Source: an uncultured Lachnospiraceae bacterium
Lineage (GTDB): Bacteria; Bacillota; Clostridia; Lachnospirales; Lachnospiraceae
Assembly: GCA_910586355.1 (NCBI GenBank)
Contig: CAJUHJ010000002.1
Location: 69,697-133,696 of the forward strand
Reading direction: 5' to 3'
Length of the DNA stretch: 64,000 nt
The position numbers and the translations under genes were made by a program. The notes beneath the pieces are model-generated. The model did no database searches and was not told where the DNA came from. It saw only the letters and a program-made list of their open reading frames with translations. Shown here piece after piece: positions 34,079 to 43,402 of the stretch (position 1 is its first letter; each line of letters starts with the position of its first letter).

Positions 34079-35470
34079 ATGGACATTATAAATATCAGAG
34101 ATTTATACCGCAGGAAAGACGAGTATTTGGAACAAAAAGTGACTGTGGCAGGCTGGGTCAGAAGTATTCGCAGTTCTAAAAATTTTGGATTTATTGTTGT
34201 CAATGACGGTACTTTTTTTGAGCCGCTGCAGATTGTTTACCATGATGGATTAAGTAATTTTGCAGAAGTGGAGAAGTTAAATGTAGGAGCCGCTGTCATT
34301 GCAACAGGAACGTTAGTGGCAACGCCGCAGGCGAAACAGCCGTTTGAAATACAGGCGGAAGAAGTGTTGATTGAAGGCGAATCCGCGCCGGATTATCCAT
34401 TGCAGAAAAAACGCCATACGTTTGAATACTTGCGTACGATTTCCCATCTGCGTCCAAGGACGAATACGTTTGAAGCGGTATTTCGTGTGCGTTCCCTGAC
34501 TGCTTATGCGATTCATAAGTTTTTTCAGGAGCGTGATTTTGTATATGTGCATACGCCGATTATTACCGGAAGCGACTGCGAAGGCGCCGGAGAAATGTTT
34601 CAGGTGACGACATTAGATATGAATGATGTGCCAAAAACGGCAGATGGAAGCGTAGATTACACAAAAGATTTTTTTGGAAAGCCGACGAATCTGACGGTTA
34701 GCGGCCAGCTGAATGGGGAAACCTATGCGATGGCGTTTAAAAATATTTATACATTTGGGCCAACGTTCCGTTCTGAAAATTCCAATACGACCCGCCATGC
34801 CGCGGAATTTTGGATGATTGAACCGGAAATGGCATTTGCAGACTTAAATGATGATATGATTTTAGCTGAGGCAATGTTAAAGTATATTATCCGGTATGTC
34901 TTAGAACATGCGCCGGAAGAAATGCAGTTTTTTAATCAGTTTGTGGACAAAGGATTGTTGGAGCGTTTAAACCATGTGGCGGATTCCGAATTTGCGCGCG
35001 TGACTTATACTGAGGCGGTTTCGATTTTAGAGAAAAACAATGATAAATTTGAATATAAAGTTTCCTGGGGCGCTGATCTGCAGACGGAGCATGAGCGTTA
35101 TTTGACAGAAGAAGTATTTAAACGGCCTGTGTTTGTAACGGATTACCCGAAGGAGATTAAGGCATTTTATATGAAATTGAATGACGACGGCAAAACGGTT
35201 GCGGCAGTCGACTGCTTAGTGCCTGCGATTGGCGAAATTATCGGCGGAAGCCAGAGAGAAGATGATTACGGCAAACTTTTGGCGCGTATGAATGAATTGG
35301 GATTAAAAGAAGAAGATTATAAGTTTTATCTGGATTTGCGCAAGTACGGCTCTGCAAGGCACTCTGGTTTTGGCCTTGGATTTGAACGCTGCGTCATGTA
35401 TCTGACGGGTATTTCAAATATCCGCGACGTCATTCCGTTCCCAAGGACTGTTGGAAACTGCGAACTTTAA
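34079..35470 (+). CDS. asnS: Asparaginyl-tRNA synthetase
   Basis: Class IIb synthetase charging tRNA-Asn. The 463-residue protein has an N-terminal OB-fold anticodon-binding domain (VTVAGWVRSIRSSKNFGFI) and catalytic motifs 2 (FRSENSNTTRHAAEFWMIE) and 3 (GFGLGFERCVMYLTG). Start at 34079 with GGAAGGAG 9 bases before; an upstream in-frame TTG (34061) overlaps that site. No T-box leader is present, since the gene follows the lipoprotein gene closely. It is followed by a hairpin terminator that overlaps the next gene's ribosome-binding site. Confidence 0.97.
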   Translation: MDIINIRDLYRRKDEYLEQKVTVAGWVRSIRSSKNFGFIVVNDGTFFEPLQIVYHDGLSNFAEVEKLNVGAAVIATGTLVATPQAKQPFEIQAEEVLIEGESAPDYPLQKKRHTFEYLRTISHLRPRTNTFEAVFRVRSLTAYAIHKFFQERDFVYVHTPIITGSDCEGAGEMFQVTTLDMNDVPKTADGSVDYTKDFFGKPTNLTVSGQLNGETYAMAFKNIYTFGPTFRSENSNTTRHAAEFWMIEPEMAFADLNDDMILAEAMLKYIIRYVLEHAPEEMQFFNQFVDKGLLERLNHVADSEFARVTYTEAVSILEKNNDKFEYKVSWGADLQTEHERYLTEEVFKRPVFVTDYPKEIKAFYMKLNDDGKTVAAVDCLVPAIGEIIGGSQREDDYGKLLARMNELGLKEEDYKFYLDLRKYGSARHSGFGLGFERCVMYLTGISNIRDVIPFPRTVGNCEL

Positions 35471-35492
35471 AAAAGCATAAAAAACAGGGATA

Positions 35493-35539
35493 ACTCCCCC
35501 TCTTACATCATATAGTGATTTCAGAGGGGGTGTTTTTTT
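35493..35539 (+). terminator. asnS terminator whose 3' arm contains the next gene's ribosome-binding site
   Basis: CCCCCTCT (35496-35503) pairs with AGAGGGGG (35523-35530) and is followed by TGTTTTTTT. The AGAGGGGG arm is also the only Shine-Dalgarno-like sequence for the TTG start at 35538, and the T tract supplies the start codon. Confidence 0.75.
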
Positions 35540-35921
35540 GCAGAAAACAGAACAAGAACCAAAAAAACAAACATTGGTAAAGGATTGTTTGAAAATTTTA
35601 TTTTTCATGTACGCAGTTACATTTGTTTTGCTGTTATTACTGGCGTTTGCGTTGTTTCGAATGGAACTGTCGGAGATGTTTAGCAAAGTCTGGCTGATTG
35701 TGGTTTATATTATCAGTGGGTTTGCCGGCGGTTTTTTGATTGGTAAGCGGGCAGGGACGAAGAAATTCCTGTGGGGATTTGTAATTGGGATGATTTATTT
35801 TTTGATTTTGTTTGCAGTTTCCATGGTCTTGTACAGAGGACTGCCGGGTGATTTTATGCACCTTCTTACGACGTTTGTCTTGTGTGTGGCGTCTGGGACT
35901 GTGGGAGGTATGGTGAGTTAA
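35538..35921 (+). CDS. TIGR04086-family membrane protein
   Basis: A 127-residue protein with four predicted transmembrane helices (about 20-40, 52-72, 80-100, 108-126) and glycine-rich helix ends (SGFAGGFLIGKRAG, ASGTVGGMVS). The TIGR04086 family is found in Clostridia and its function is unknown. The start is TTG at 35538, with AGAGGGGG 7 bases upstream embedded in the asnS terminator, so translation depends on read-through transcripts and on melting of the hairpin. Confidence 0.8.
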   Translation: MQKTEQEPKKQTLVKDCLKILFFMYAVTFVLLLLLAFALFRMELSEMFSKVWLIVVYIISGFAGGFLIGKRAGTKKFLWGFVIGMIYFLILFAVSMVLYRGLPGDFMHLLTTFVLCVASGTVGGMVS

Positions 35922-36029
35922 AGGTAAGTTATGGGGATTTATATCCGGGTGTTGGTATGCGGGAAAGCAGAGGCTAAGAGCCGGCTTTCTGCAAAATTTA
36001 CCATAGCGGTGAAAAAGTCAAGTAAAATA

Positions 36030-36058
36030 TTGCAAACGCTGTTTTCTTCTTTTATAAT
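36030..36058 (+). promoter_or_regulatory. Promoter of the Uma2-family gene
   Basis: TTGCAA (36030-36035), 17-base spacer, perfect TATAAT (36053-36058), 34 bases before the ATG at 36093. Confidence 0.7.
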
Positions 36059-36092
36059 TGATTGTAAAAGAGTGTGAAAGGAAGCAGAAGGT

Positions 36093-36653
36093 ATGGAACC
36101 GGTTTTGGAATTGGAACATGAGTGTACGATACGTGATATTTATGATATGCCGGAAGGACAACGTGCGGAGCTGATTGATGGACAAATTTACAATATGGCT
36201 CCGCCGGCCAGAAAGCATCAGGAGGTGACGGGGGAACTCTTTTTTCGGATTCAGGAATATATCCGGTCCCATCAGGGTTCATGCAGGGTTTATACTGCGC
36301 CGTTCGCTGTTTTTTTGGATGAAGATGAGAAAAACTACGTAGAGCCGGACATAAGTGTGATATGTGATTTGTCAAAACTCAATGAGAAAGGCTGCATGGG
36401 AGCGCCGGACTGGGTGATAGAAGTTGTGTCGCCGAGCAGCAGGAGGATAGATTATTTTATAAAATTATTTAAGTACCGTACAGTGGGAGTCCGTGAATAC
36501 TGGATTGTAGATTTGGAAAGAAAACGTATTACAGTATATGATTTTGAATTGGAAGATACCAGAGATTATACGTTTGAAGATTCTGTAAAAGTTGGCATGT
36601 TTGAGGATTTTATGATTGATTTTTCAGATATTTCCAGACAACTTATCAATTGA
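36093..36653 (+). CDS. Uma2 family (DUF820) PD-(D/E)XK endonuclease-like protein
   Basis: A 186-residue protein of the Uma2/DUF820 family, a restriction-endonuclease-like fold. The active-site pattern is visible: Glu in RAELIDGQIYNM, Asp in YVEPDISVI and Glu-x-Val-Ser-Pro-Ser in WVIEVVSPSSR, followed by KYRTVGVREYWIVD. These proteins are very common in cyanobacteria and scattered in Firmicutes, and their biological role is unsettled. Here it is a single-gene unit with its own promoter, with no mobile element or restriction partner nearby. Confidence 0.9.
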   Translation: MEPVLELEHECTIRDIYDMPEGQRAELIDGQIYNMAPPARKHQEVTGELFFRIQEYIRSHQGSCRVYTAPFAVFLDEDEKNYVEPDISVICDLSKLNEKGCMGAPDWVIEVVSPSSRRIDYFIKLFKYRTVGVREYWIVDLERKRITVYDFELEDTRDYTFEDSVKVGMFEDFMIDFSDISRQLIN

Positions 36654-36678
36654 TTTTCGTGGGCAGTTACATTTCATC

Positions 36679-36707
36679 TTGAAAACTCTGTCCGCTTCCT
36701 TTATAAT
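36679..36707 (+). promoter_or_regulatory. Promoter of glyA
   Basis: TTGAAA (36679-36684), 17-base spacer, perfect TATAAT (36702-36707). The leader of about 45 bases shows no riboswitch. Confidence 0.7.
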
Positions 36708-36759
36708 AACTCATTGAAATCAAGTAAGAATTAGAATACATTATATGGAGGAAAAGTAT

Positions 36760-37998
36760 ATGTACACATTAGAAGATATTCAGGCAGTGGATCGTGAAGT
36801 GGCAGATGCAATTACTGCAGAATTTGACAGGCAGAGCAGCCATATCGAGCTGATTGCATCGGAAAACTGGGTAAGCCCGGCGGTTATGTCTGCAATGGGA
36901 AGCGTGATGACAAATAAATATGCGGAAGGGTATCCCGCGAAGCGTTATTATGGCGGATGCGAATGTGTAGACGTTGTGGAGGAGCTTGCAAGGGAGCGTG
37001 CGAAAGAGTTGTTTGGCTGCGATTACGTAAATGTACAGCCACATTCCGGCGCCCAGGCGAATATGGCGGTTCAGTTTGCGATTTTAAAGCCGGGCGATAC
37101 CGTAATGGGGATGAATTTAGATCATGGCGGACATTTGACGCATGGAAGCCCTGTGAATTTCTCCGGAACATATTTTCATATTGTACCGTATGGTGTAAAT
37201 GACGACGGATTTATCGATTATGAAAAAGTTATGGAAATTGCAATGGACTGCAGGCCGAAGATGATTATTGCCGGCGCAAGCGCATATGCAAGAGCCATTG
37301 ATTTTAAAAAATTTCGTGAAATTGCAGACGCCTGCGGAGCAGTTTTGATGGTGGATATGGCGCATATTGCCGGACTTGTGGCGGCAGGCGTACATGAAAG
37401 CCCGATTCCTTATGCGGACGTAGTTACGACGACGACGCATAAAACGCTCAGAGGCCCCAGAGGCGGGATGATTTTATGCAATAAAGAAGCTGCGGAGAAA
37501 TACAATTTTAATAAGGCGATTTTCCCGGGAATCCAGGGCGGGCCGTTAATGCACGTGATTGCAGCAAAAGCAGTTTGTTTCAAAGAGGCGCTTCAGCCGG
37601 AATTTAAGGAATATCAGAAGAATGTAGCGGCAAATGCGCAGGCATTGTGCAAAGGGTTGAAAGAGCGCGGTATTAAAATCGTATCCGGCGGCACAGACAA
37701 CCACTTGATGTTAGTTGACCTGACGCCGTATGATTTGACTGGAAAAGCAGTAGAAAAACTTTTGGATACTGTAAATATTACCTGTAATAAAAATACAATT
37801 CCAAATGATCCGAAATCTCCGTTTGTAACAAGCGGTATCCGTATCGGAACGCCTGCCGTTACGTCAAGAGGACTTGGATTAGAGGATATGGATCAGATAG
37901 CCGAGGCGATTGCTATGATGATTAAAGAGGGAGAAGCAAAAGCAGACGAAGCAAAGGCAATTGTAAAGAACTTGACAGAAAAATACCCATTGAGATAA
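36760..37998 (+). CDS. glyA: Serine hydroxymethyltransferase
   Basis: PLP enzyme interconverting serine and glycine with tetrahydrofolate. The 412-residue protein has the PLP Lys228 in TTTTHKTLRGPRGG, HIELIASENWVSPAV, GYPAKRYYGGCECVD and the C-terminal SGIRIGTPAVTSRG. ATG 36760 is used because GGAGG sits 8 bases upstream; an in-frame ATG at 36745 directly precedes that site. Confidence 0.97.
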   Translation: MYTLEDIQAVDREVADAITAEFDRQSSHIELIASENWVSPAVMSAMGSVMTNKYAEGYPAKRYYGGCECVDVVEELARERAKELFGCDYVNVQPHSGAQANMAVQFAILKPGDTVMGMNLDHGGHLTHGSPVNFSGTYFHIVPYGVNDDGFIDYEKVMEIAMDCRPKMIIAGASAYARAIDFKKFREIADACGAVLMVDMAHIAGLVAAGVHESPIPYADVVTTTTHKTLRGPRGGMILCNKEAAEKYNFNKAIFPGIQGGPLMHVIAAKAVCFKEALQPEFKEYQKNVAANAQALCKGLKERGIKIVSGGTDNHLMLVDLTPYDLTGKAVEKLLDTVNITCNKNTIPNDPKSPFVTSGIRIGTPAVTSRGLGLEDMDQIAEAIAMMIKEGEAKADEAKAIVKNLTEKYPLR

Positions 37999-38057
37999 GT
38001 GGAAATTATATTTTTAAGGAAAATTTAATTGTTTTTATAAAGAGATGGTGATAAGAT

Positions 38058-38092
38058 GGTTACGGATATTGTGTCATTCGTAACCGTTTTTT
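38058..38092 (+). terminator. Terminator after glyA
   Basis: GGTTACG (38058-38064) pairs with CGTAACC (38079-38085), followed by GTTTTTT. Confidence 0.8.
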
Positions 38093-38137
38093 CATTTGGG
38101 ATAAGCAGAATCTTTTAGGGATTTACAGGAGGATAGA

Positions 38138-39739
38138 ATGGGTAAGAAAAAAGCAGGAGTGATTTTGTTTGTAATTTTAATTGCAGCAGTAGCTGCGATA
38201 GGGATTTGGTATTACTTCGATAATGATGGGAAAGACAGTAACGACCGGGTTTATGTTGAAAAAGTTTCTGTGATTATGGGAGGGGCTACGGGAATTCAAA
38301 ACCGTTATTCCGGCGTAGTGCAGCCGCAGAAGACAGTAGAAGTGAAAGCGGATTCCGATCGTACGATTGGCGAAGTTTATGTGCAGGTAGGCGATACTGT
38401 GGAAGAAGGCACGCCTCTTTTTAATTATGATACAGAAGATGCAAAAATTGAATTGGAACAGGAAAAGTTAGAGCTGGACAATCAGGATATTGAAATTAAC
38501 AACTTTAGAAACCAGATTCGGGAACTGGAAAAAGAAAGACAGGCAGCTGCAGAAGCGAATAAATTCGAATACACAACCCAGATTCAAACGATTGAGACAA
38601 ATATTAAAAAAGCAGAATTTGAAAAATCCAGCAAACAGTTAGAAATAGACAAACTTCAGAAACGTGTGGATAATTCCGAGGTAGTCAGTACTGCTTCCGG
38701 GGTGGTCAAAACAATAAACAATGGAGAGAATTCAGAAATGGGAGAAACTTCTTCCTCTGCATTTATGACGATTCTTTCAACGGGGGAATATCGTATTCAG
38801 GGAATGGTGAATGAACAGAATATCGGTATGATTTCAGTTGGTTCACAAGTGATTATTCGTTCTAGAGTAGATGAAGAGATTACATGGAGCGGAACGATTG
38901 ATACGATTGACACAGGAGAAGCCTCAAGTTCTTCAGAAGACGAATACTATGAGTCCGACTCAGACAGCAGCGCTTCATCTTCCAGTAAATATCCTTTTTA
39001 TGTTGCGCTTGATAGTGCAGAGGGACTTATGCTTGGGCAGCATGTATTAATTGAATTGGATGAAGGACAGATGGAGGAAAAAGAGGGAATCTGGCTGTTT
39101 AGCAGTTATATTGTCAGAGAAGGACAGGAAAATGGAATGGATTTACTTCCGGAATCAGATGATTGGATGAATTCTACGGAGTTTTTGGATGCTACGGAAT
39201 ATATGGATTCTTCAGATTTATTCGATTTTACGGAATCAACCGAGTTGGAAGGAAGTACAGAGCTTACAGAAGGAGCCTCTTCTGCATATGTATGGGCAGA
39301 CGATGGCAATGGTAGGCTGGAAAAACGAATGGTAGAGCTGGGCGAGTACGATGCAATGCTGGATGAATATGAAATTTTATCCGGTTTGACTGAAGATGAT
39401 TTAATCGCATGGCCAATGGAAGGACTTTATGAGGGAGTCCGTACGGTAACGGATATGGACGAAGTGGACTATTCCTCCGGTTTATATAATCAGGAAATGG
39501 GAACAGAAACGATGATTGAAGGTTCAGAAATGGATATGCTCCCTGAAGAAGGTTATATGGATGACGATTATAATATGGATAGTGATTATGATATGGATGA
39601 TGATTATGATGAAGGAGATTATGAGAGCGACGGTTCAGATGAAGATATGATAACAAACGATAATTCTGCGTTGGATAGTTTAATGAATGAAGGTGCGGAC
39701 AAAGACGACTCTCTTTTGGATATGGGGGTGCCTGAATGA
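38138..39739 (+). CDS. MacA-like membrane-fusion (adaptor) protein 1 with acidic C-terminus
   Basis: A 533-residue HlyD/MacA-type adaptor: N-terminal membrane anchor (GVILFVILIAAVAAIGIWYY), biotinyl-lipoyl halves (YSGVVQPQKTVEVKADSD, VVSTASGVVKTIN) around a coiled-coil hairpin (about 105-185), then a beta-barrel (FMTILSTGEYRIQGMVNEQN). A Ser/Asp/Glu-rich insertion at about 262-285 and an extremely acidic Asp/Tyr/Met tail (about 455-533, MDDDYNMDSDYDMDDDYDE) are unusual. Its stop codon overlaps the ATG of the ATPase gene. It probably links the ABC permease to the cell envelope; the acidic tail might bind metal ions or a basic substrate. Confidence 0.85.
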   Translation: MGKKKAGVILFVILIAAVAAIGIWYYFDNDGKDSNDRVYVEKVSVIMGGATGIQNRYSGVVQPQKTVEVKADSDRTIGEVYVQVGDTVEEGTPLFNYDTEDAKIELEQEKLELDNQDIEINNFRNQIRELEKERQAAAEANKFEYTTQIQTIETNIKKAEFEKSSKQLEIDKLQKRVDNSEVVSTASGVVKTINNGENSEMGETSSSAFMTILSTGEYRIQGMVNEQNIGMISVGSQVIIRSRVDEEITWSGTIDTIDTGEASSSSEDEYYESDSDSSASSSSKYPFYVALDSAEGLMLGQHVLIELDEGQMEEKEGIWLFSSYIVREGQENGMDLLPESDDWMNSTEFLDATEYMDSSDLFDFTESTELEGSTELTEGASSAYVWADDGNGRLEKRMVELGEYDAMLDEYEILSGLTEDDLIAWPMEGLYEGVRTVTDMDEVDYSSGLYNQEMGTETMIEGSEMDMLPEEGYMDDDYNMDSDYDMDDDYDEGDYESDGSDEDMITNDNSALDSLMNEGADKDDSLLDMGVPE

Positions 39740-40413
39740 TATTGGAGTTAAATCATATTTTTAAAGAATATAATCCAGATAAGTTGGTTGTACCAGTGTT
39801 AAAGGATGTTTCTTTACAGGTAGACGAAGGCGAATATGTAGCAATTATGGGGCCTTCCGGTTCTGGTAAGACAACGCTTATGAATATTATTGGCTGCTTA
39901 GACCGTCCGACTTCGGGAGAATTTTTTCTGGCGGGTACAGACGTATCTTCTTTAAAAGACAAAGAATTATCAAGTCTGCGTTTAAACAGCATTGGTTTTG
40001 TATTTCAGAGTTTTCATTTGATGCCAAGGGAAACTGCATTGGAAAATGTGTCGCTTCCTTTGAGTTACGCGGGTATTAAGAAGAAAGAAAGAAAAGAACG
40101 CGCTCTTAGGGCATTGGCGAGAGTTGGATTAGAGGAACGTGCGACATTTATGCCTACGCAGCTTTCCGGTGGACAGAAACAGCGTGTTGCGATTGCACGC
40201 GCAATGGTAAACCATCCGAAACTTCTTTTGGCAGACGAGCCTACGGGCGCCTTAGATTCAAAATCAGGGATACAGATTATGGAATTGTTTCAAAGATTGA
40301 ATGAAGAGGGCGTTACAATTGTTATGATTACCCATGATAAAAATATAGCGCTTCATGCAAAGCGTGTTTATAATATTATTGACGGTGAAATTTCAGAGGA
40401 GGCAGGTGAATAG
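39736..40413 (+). CDS. ABC transporter ATP-binding protein (MacB/LolD type)
   Basis: A 225-residue ATPase with Walker A GPSGSGKTTLMN, Q-loop FVFQSFHLMP, signature LSGGQKQRVAIARA, Walker B LLLADEPTGALDS and H-loop VMITHDKNIA. It belongs to the MacB/LolD/FtsE group and energises the FtsX-like permease at 42025. The ATGA overlap with the adaptor gene shows translational coupling. Such transporters export antibiotics, peptides or signals by mechanotransmission; the substrate here is unknown. Confidence 0.95.
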   Translation: MILELNHIFKEYNPDKLVVPVLKDVSLQVDEGEYVAIMGPSGSGKTTLMNIIGCLDRPTSGEFFLAGTDVSSLKDKELSSLRLNSIGFVFQSFHLMPRETALENVSLPLSYAGIKKKERKERALRALARVGLEERATFMPTQLSGGQKQRVAIARAMVNHPKLLLADEPTGALDSKSGIQIMELFQRLNEEGVTIVMITHDKNIALHAKRVYNIIDGEISEEAGE

Positions 40414-40420
40414 GCCGGGT

Positions 40421-42013
40421 ATGAAGAAATTTAAAAAATTATTTATTTTTCTGCTTGTTTTGCTGATACTTGGCGGATCAGCAGCAGGGGGTATTTATGC
40501 GTATCAGCAGTACCAGCAGGAAAATACAGAGATAGAAGTGGTTTCTGTTGCGAACTTGAATGTCGGATTTTTTGGTGATGATATGACAAGTTCCGGTTAT
40601 GTATCGGATGATTCTTCACAGTCTGTTTATACAGAAGAAAAAACAGTTGTGGAAGTGAAGGTGGCAGAAGGGGATGAAGTAAAAATTGGAGATCCTCTGC
40701 TTGTTTATGATACGACGGATATTGCGCTTCAGATGGATATGGCGGAGTTAGAACTTCAGGGTATCAATAATGATATTACACTTGCAAAACGGGAAATTGA
40801 ACGTTTAAAGAAAATTACGCCGACGCCGGAAAAAAAGACTACGAATACGCCTAAGCCGCCTCAAAGCAGCCAGACGACAAAAAAGAAGAATGATTCTGTT
40901 GTGATTGTACAGGTGCAGAAAAAAGATGGAAAAGCCTACAATTATATTGATGCTACTGCAAAACCATATAAAGGAAAAGGGACAGTGGACAAACCGTACC
41001 GTTTTTTATGTACACCAGAATGTTATGTGACGGGAGATTATTTAAACCGTTTGGTCAGTAAAGAAGAGACGGCGGCATTTGAAATCTGGAGCGGCAACAG
41101 TACGACGGAAGGAACATTGATTAGCTGTTGGACGTTCAATGGGGCGGAACAAAGGACAGTAAATACAGATTCAAAATGGCTGGTGTCTACCCATGAGGAA
41201 ATAGACGAGGAGTTAGATACCGAAGAAGAGGTTGAAGAAACGGAAACAGAAAGTGAATCCGAAACAGAATCAACAGAAGAAACTTATACAGCAGAAGAGT
41301 TGAAAAAAGAAATTGCAGAAAAAGAAAGCGAATTAAAAGAACTTGAGATAAGTCAAAAAAAAGCGGAACTGGATATTGAGAAGTTAAAAAAAGATGAGGA
41401 AAAAGCAACCGTTCTTGCCAGCATCAACGGGGTAGTAAGGACAGTAGAAGATCCAGAAGACCCGCCGATAGACGGTTCGCCATTTTTGGAAGTCGCAGGT
41501 TCGATGGGAATGTATATTCGTGGTGAAATCAGTGAGCTTTTGTTAGATCAGATTGAAATTGGACAGCAGATTACAGCAGATTCTTGGGGAAATGGACAGA
41601 CATATACTGCAGTGATTACTGAAATATCGGAGTATCCCATAGAGAACAGAGGCGGATATTATGGCGAGGGAAATCCGAATGTTTCCTATTATACTTTTTT
41701 GGCGTATGTAGAAGAGTCTGAAGGGCTGACAAACGGCGATAACTTGGAATTGAGGATGTCTACTGCTGATGTGCAGGAAGAAACGGATGCCTTGTATATT
41801 GAAAAAGCATATGTCAGACAGGAAAATGGACAAAGTTATGTATTAAAAGCGGGAAAAGATAATCGTTTAGTGAAGCAGTATGTTTTAACCGGAAGGACTG
41901 TGTATGGATCTTCTATTGAAATTAAATCTGGTTTAAGTGAATCAGACCGTATCGCTTTTCCTTATGGCAAAACGGCAAAAGAAGGCGTAAAAGTGGTGGA
42001 TTCAGATGAATAG
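40421..42013 (+). CDS. MacA-like adaptor protein 2 with inserted domain
   Basis: A 530-residue HlyD-family adaptor with N-terminal anchor (KLFIFLLVLLILGGSAAGG) and lipoyl halves (VYTEEKTVVEVKVAEGDEVK, ATVLASINGVVRTVEDPED). A block of about 170 residues is inserted within the coiled-coil hairpin: a Pro/Thr/Lys linker, a compact domain (VVIVQVQKKDGKAYNYIDA, FEIWSG, LISCWTFNG) and a Glu/Thr/Ser-rich stretch. This makes it a second, different adaptor in the same operon. The start is uncertain: GTG 40406 lies 3 bases after AGGAGG and ATG 40421 lies 18 bases after it. The ATG gives the more natural membrane-anchor N-terminus. Confidence 0.82.
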   Translation: MKKFKKLFIFLLVLLILGGSAAGGIYAYQQYQQENTEIEVVSVANLNVGFFGDDMTSSGYVSDDSSQSVYTEEKTVVEVKVAEGDEVKIGDPLLVYDTTDIALQMDMAELELQGINNDITLAKREIERLKKITPTPEKKTTNTPKPPQSSQTTKKKNDSVVIVQVQKKDGKAYNYIDATAKPYKGKGTVDKPYRFLCTPECYVTGDYLNRLVSKEETAAFEIWSGNSTTEGTLISCWTFNGAEQRTVNTDSKWLVSTHEEIDEELDTEEEVEETETESESETESTEETYTAEELKKEIAEKESELKELEISQKKAELDIEKLKKDEEKATVLASINGVVRTVEDPEDPPIDGSPFLEVAGSMGMYIRGEISELLLDQIEIGQQITADSWGNGQTYTAVITEISEYPIENRGGYYGEGNPNVSYYTFLAYVEESEGLTNGDNLELRMSTADVQEETDALYIEKAYVRQENGQSYVLKAGKDNRLVKQYVLTGRTVYGSSIEIKSGLSESDRIAFPYGKTAKEGVKVVDSDE

Positions 42014-42024
42014 AGGGGGCATAT

Positions 42025-43278
42025 ATGTTAGAGAATATTCGATTGTCATTTAAAGGTATCTGGTCGCATAAGATGCGTTCTTTTTTGACGATGCTTGGTA
42101 TTATTATTGGAATTGCTGCAATTATTGCGATTGTTTCCACTATTCAAGGAACAAATGAACAGATTAAAGAAAATTTAATTGGATCAGGAGATAATACCGT
42201 AAAGATTGCATTAAATCAGGGTGACTGGGAATACGAAATGGGATACGAAGGCGTTCCGGACGGAGTTCCAGTGATTTCCCAAAGTGTATTAAATAATATT
42301 AAAGAAATTGAACATGTTGAAAATGCTTCTCTTTATTTGTCCAGACAGGATTATGGCGGCGTATATTATTTGAACACGGTTTTGTCTGGAGGATATGTGA
42401 TTGGGGCAGATGAAAATTATATGAATACCTGTAATTTCATCATTCAAAAAGGACGTGGTTTTACCTCAGAGGATTATTCCAAATTTCGTAAAGTTGCTCT
42501 GCTCGATAAAGATTCTGCCGATGTATTGTTTCAGGGAGAAGAACCGCTTGGCAAGACGATTGAGATAAAAAAAGAACCTTATACGGTAATTGGAATTGTA
42601 ACAAAGTCAAAAGAGTTTGAACCTGTCATAAACAGCATAGACGATTATTATACGTATGCACAAAACTCTACTGGAAAAGTATATGTCCCGGATACGACAT
42701 GGCCGATTATTTATCAGTTTGACGAACCGCAGAATTTAATTATTAAGGTGGATTCCACAGATAATATGACGGATGTAGGAAAAGAGGGGGCCAACATTTT
42801 AAATGGGTATCTGAGTACAGATGATGATACGATTCGCTATAAAGCAGAAAATTTATTGGAACAGGCAAAGAAAATCCAGGATTTGAGTAAATCTACGAAT
42901 AGTATGCTGATTTGGATTGCCGGAATTTCATTGATTGTCGGCGGTATCGGCGTTATGAATATTATGCTGGTGTCAGTGACGGAGCGTACGCAGGAAATAG
43001 GATTGAAAAAAGCAATTGGCGCAAGGAAATCCAATATTTTAGGGCAGTTTTTGACTGAAGCCGCAGTGCTTACAAGCATGGGAGGAATCATTGGCGTTAT
43101 ATCAGGAATTGTGCTGGCGGAGGTTATCTCAAGAGTAAGCGAGATGCCGGTTGCGATTAACGTACCGGCTGCAATCGGCTCGGTATTGTTTTCGATGGTG
43201 ATTGGAATTGTTTTTGGAATGCTGCCTTCTTATAAGGCTGCGAATTTGGATCCGATTGATGCGCTTAGGCATGAATGA
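42025..43278 (+). CDS. MacB-like ABC transporter permease
   Basis: A 417-residue MacB/FtsX-type permease: TM1 (SFLTMLGIIIGIAAIIAIVS), a large extracytoplasmic MacB_PCD domain (about 40-280), then three C-terminal helices with the FtsX pattern GGIGVMNIMLVSVTERTQEI, KKAIGARKSNILGQFL and the closing GMLPSYKAANLDPIDALRHE. It works with the ATPase at 39736 and the two adaptors. The operon ends with a hairpin terminator. Confidence 0.94.
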   Translation: MLENIRLSFKGIWSHKMRSFLTMLGIIIGIAAIIAIVSTIQGTNEQIKENLIGSGDNTVKIALNQGDWEYEMGYEGVPDGVPVISQSVLNNIKEIEHVENASLYLSRQDYGGVYYLNTVLSGGYVIGADENYMNTCNFIIQKGRGFTSEDYSKFRKVALLDKDSADVLFQGEEPLGKTIEIKKEPYTVIGIVTKSKEFEPVINSIDDYYTYAQNSTGKVYVPDTTWPIIYQFDEPQNLIIKVDSTDNMTDVGKEGANILNGYLSTDDDTIRYKAENLLEQAKKIQDLSKSTNSMLIWIAGISLIVGGIGVMNIMLVSVTERTQEIGLKKAIGARKSNILGQFLTEAAVLTSMGGIIGVISGIVLAEVISRVSEMPVAINVPAAIGSVLFSMVIGIVFGMLPSYKAANLDPIDALRHE

Positions 43279-43290
43279 CATATATATGAA

Positions 43291-43322
43291 GCTGCTGCAA
43301 AGAGATTTTGCAGCGGCTTTTT
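43291..43322 (+). terminator. Terminator of the MacAB-like operon
   Basis: GCTGCTGCAAA (43291-43301) pairs with TTTGCAGCGGC (43307-43317, one wobble), followed by TTTTTC. Confidence 0.85.
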
Positions 43323-43343
43323 CTAAATTTTTTCTAAAACGCC

Positions 43344-43372
43344 TTTACAAACCTGCTTATAAGGTGTATAGT
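43344..43372 (+). promoter_or_regulatory. Promoter of the Tad-like locus
   Basis: TTTACA (43344-43349), 17-base spacer, TATAGT (43367-43372), about 80 bases before the first start codon. Confidence 0.6.
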
Positions 43373-43402
43373 AAATCCATCTTTTAAATCTTTTTATCAA
43401 TT

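Noticed and set aside
34040..34080. T-box leader upstream of asnS
   Set aside because: Only 26 bases separate asnS from the upstream lipoprotein gene.
36654..36759. Glycine riboswitch upstream of glyA
   Set aside because: The leader after the promoter is only about 45 bases and has no aptamer consensus.
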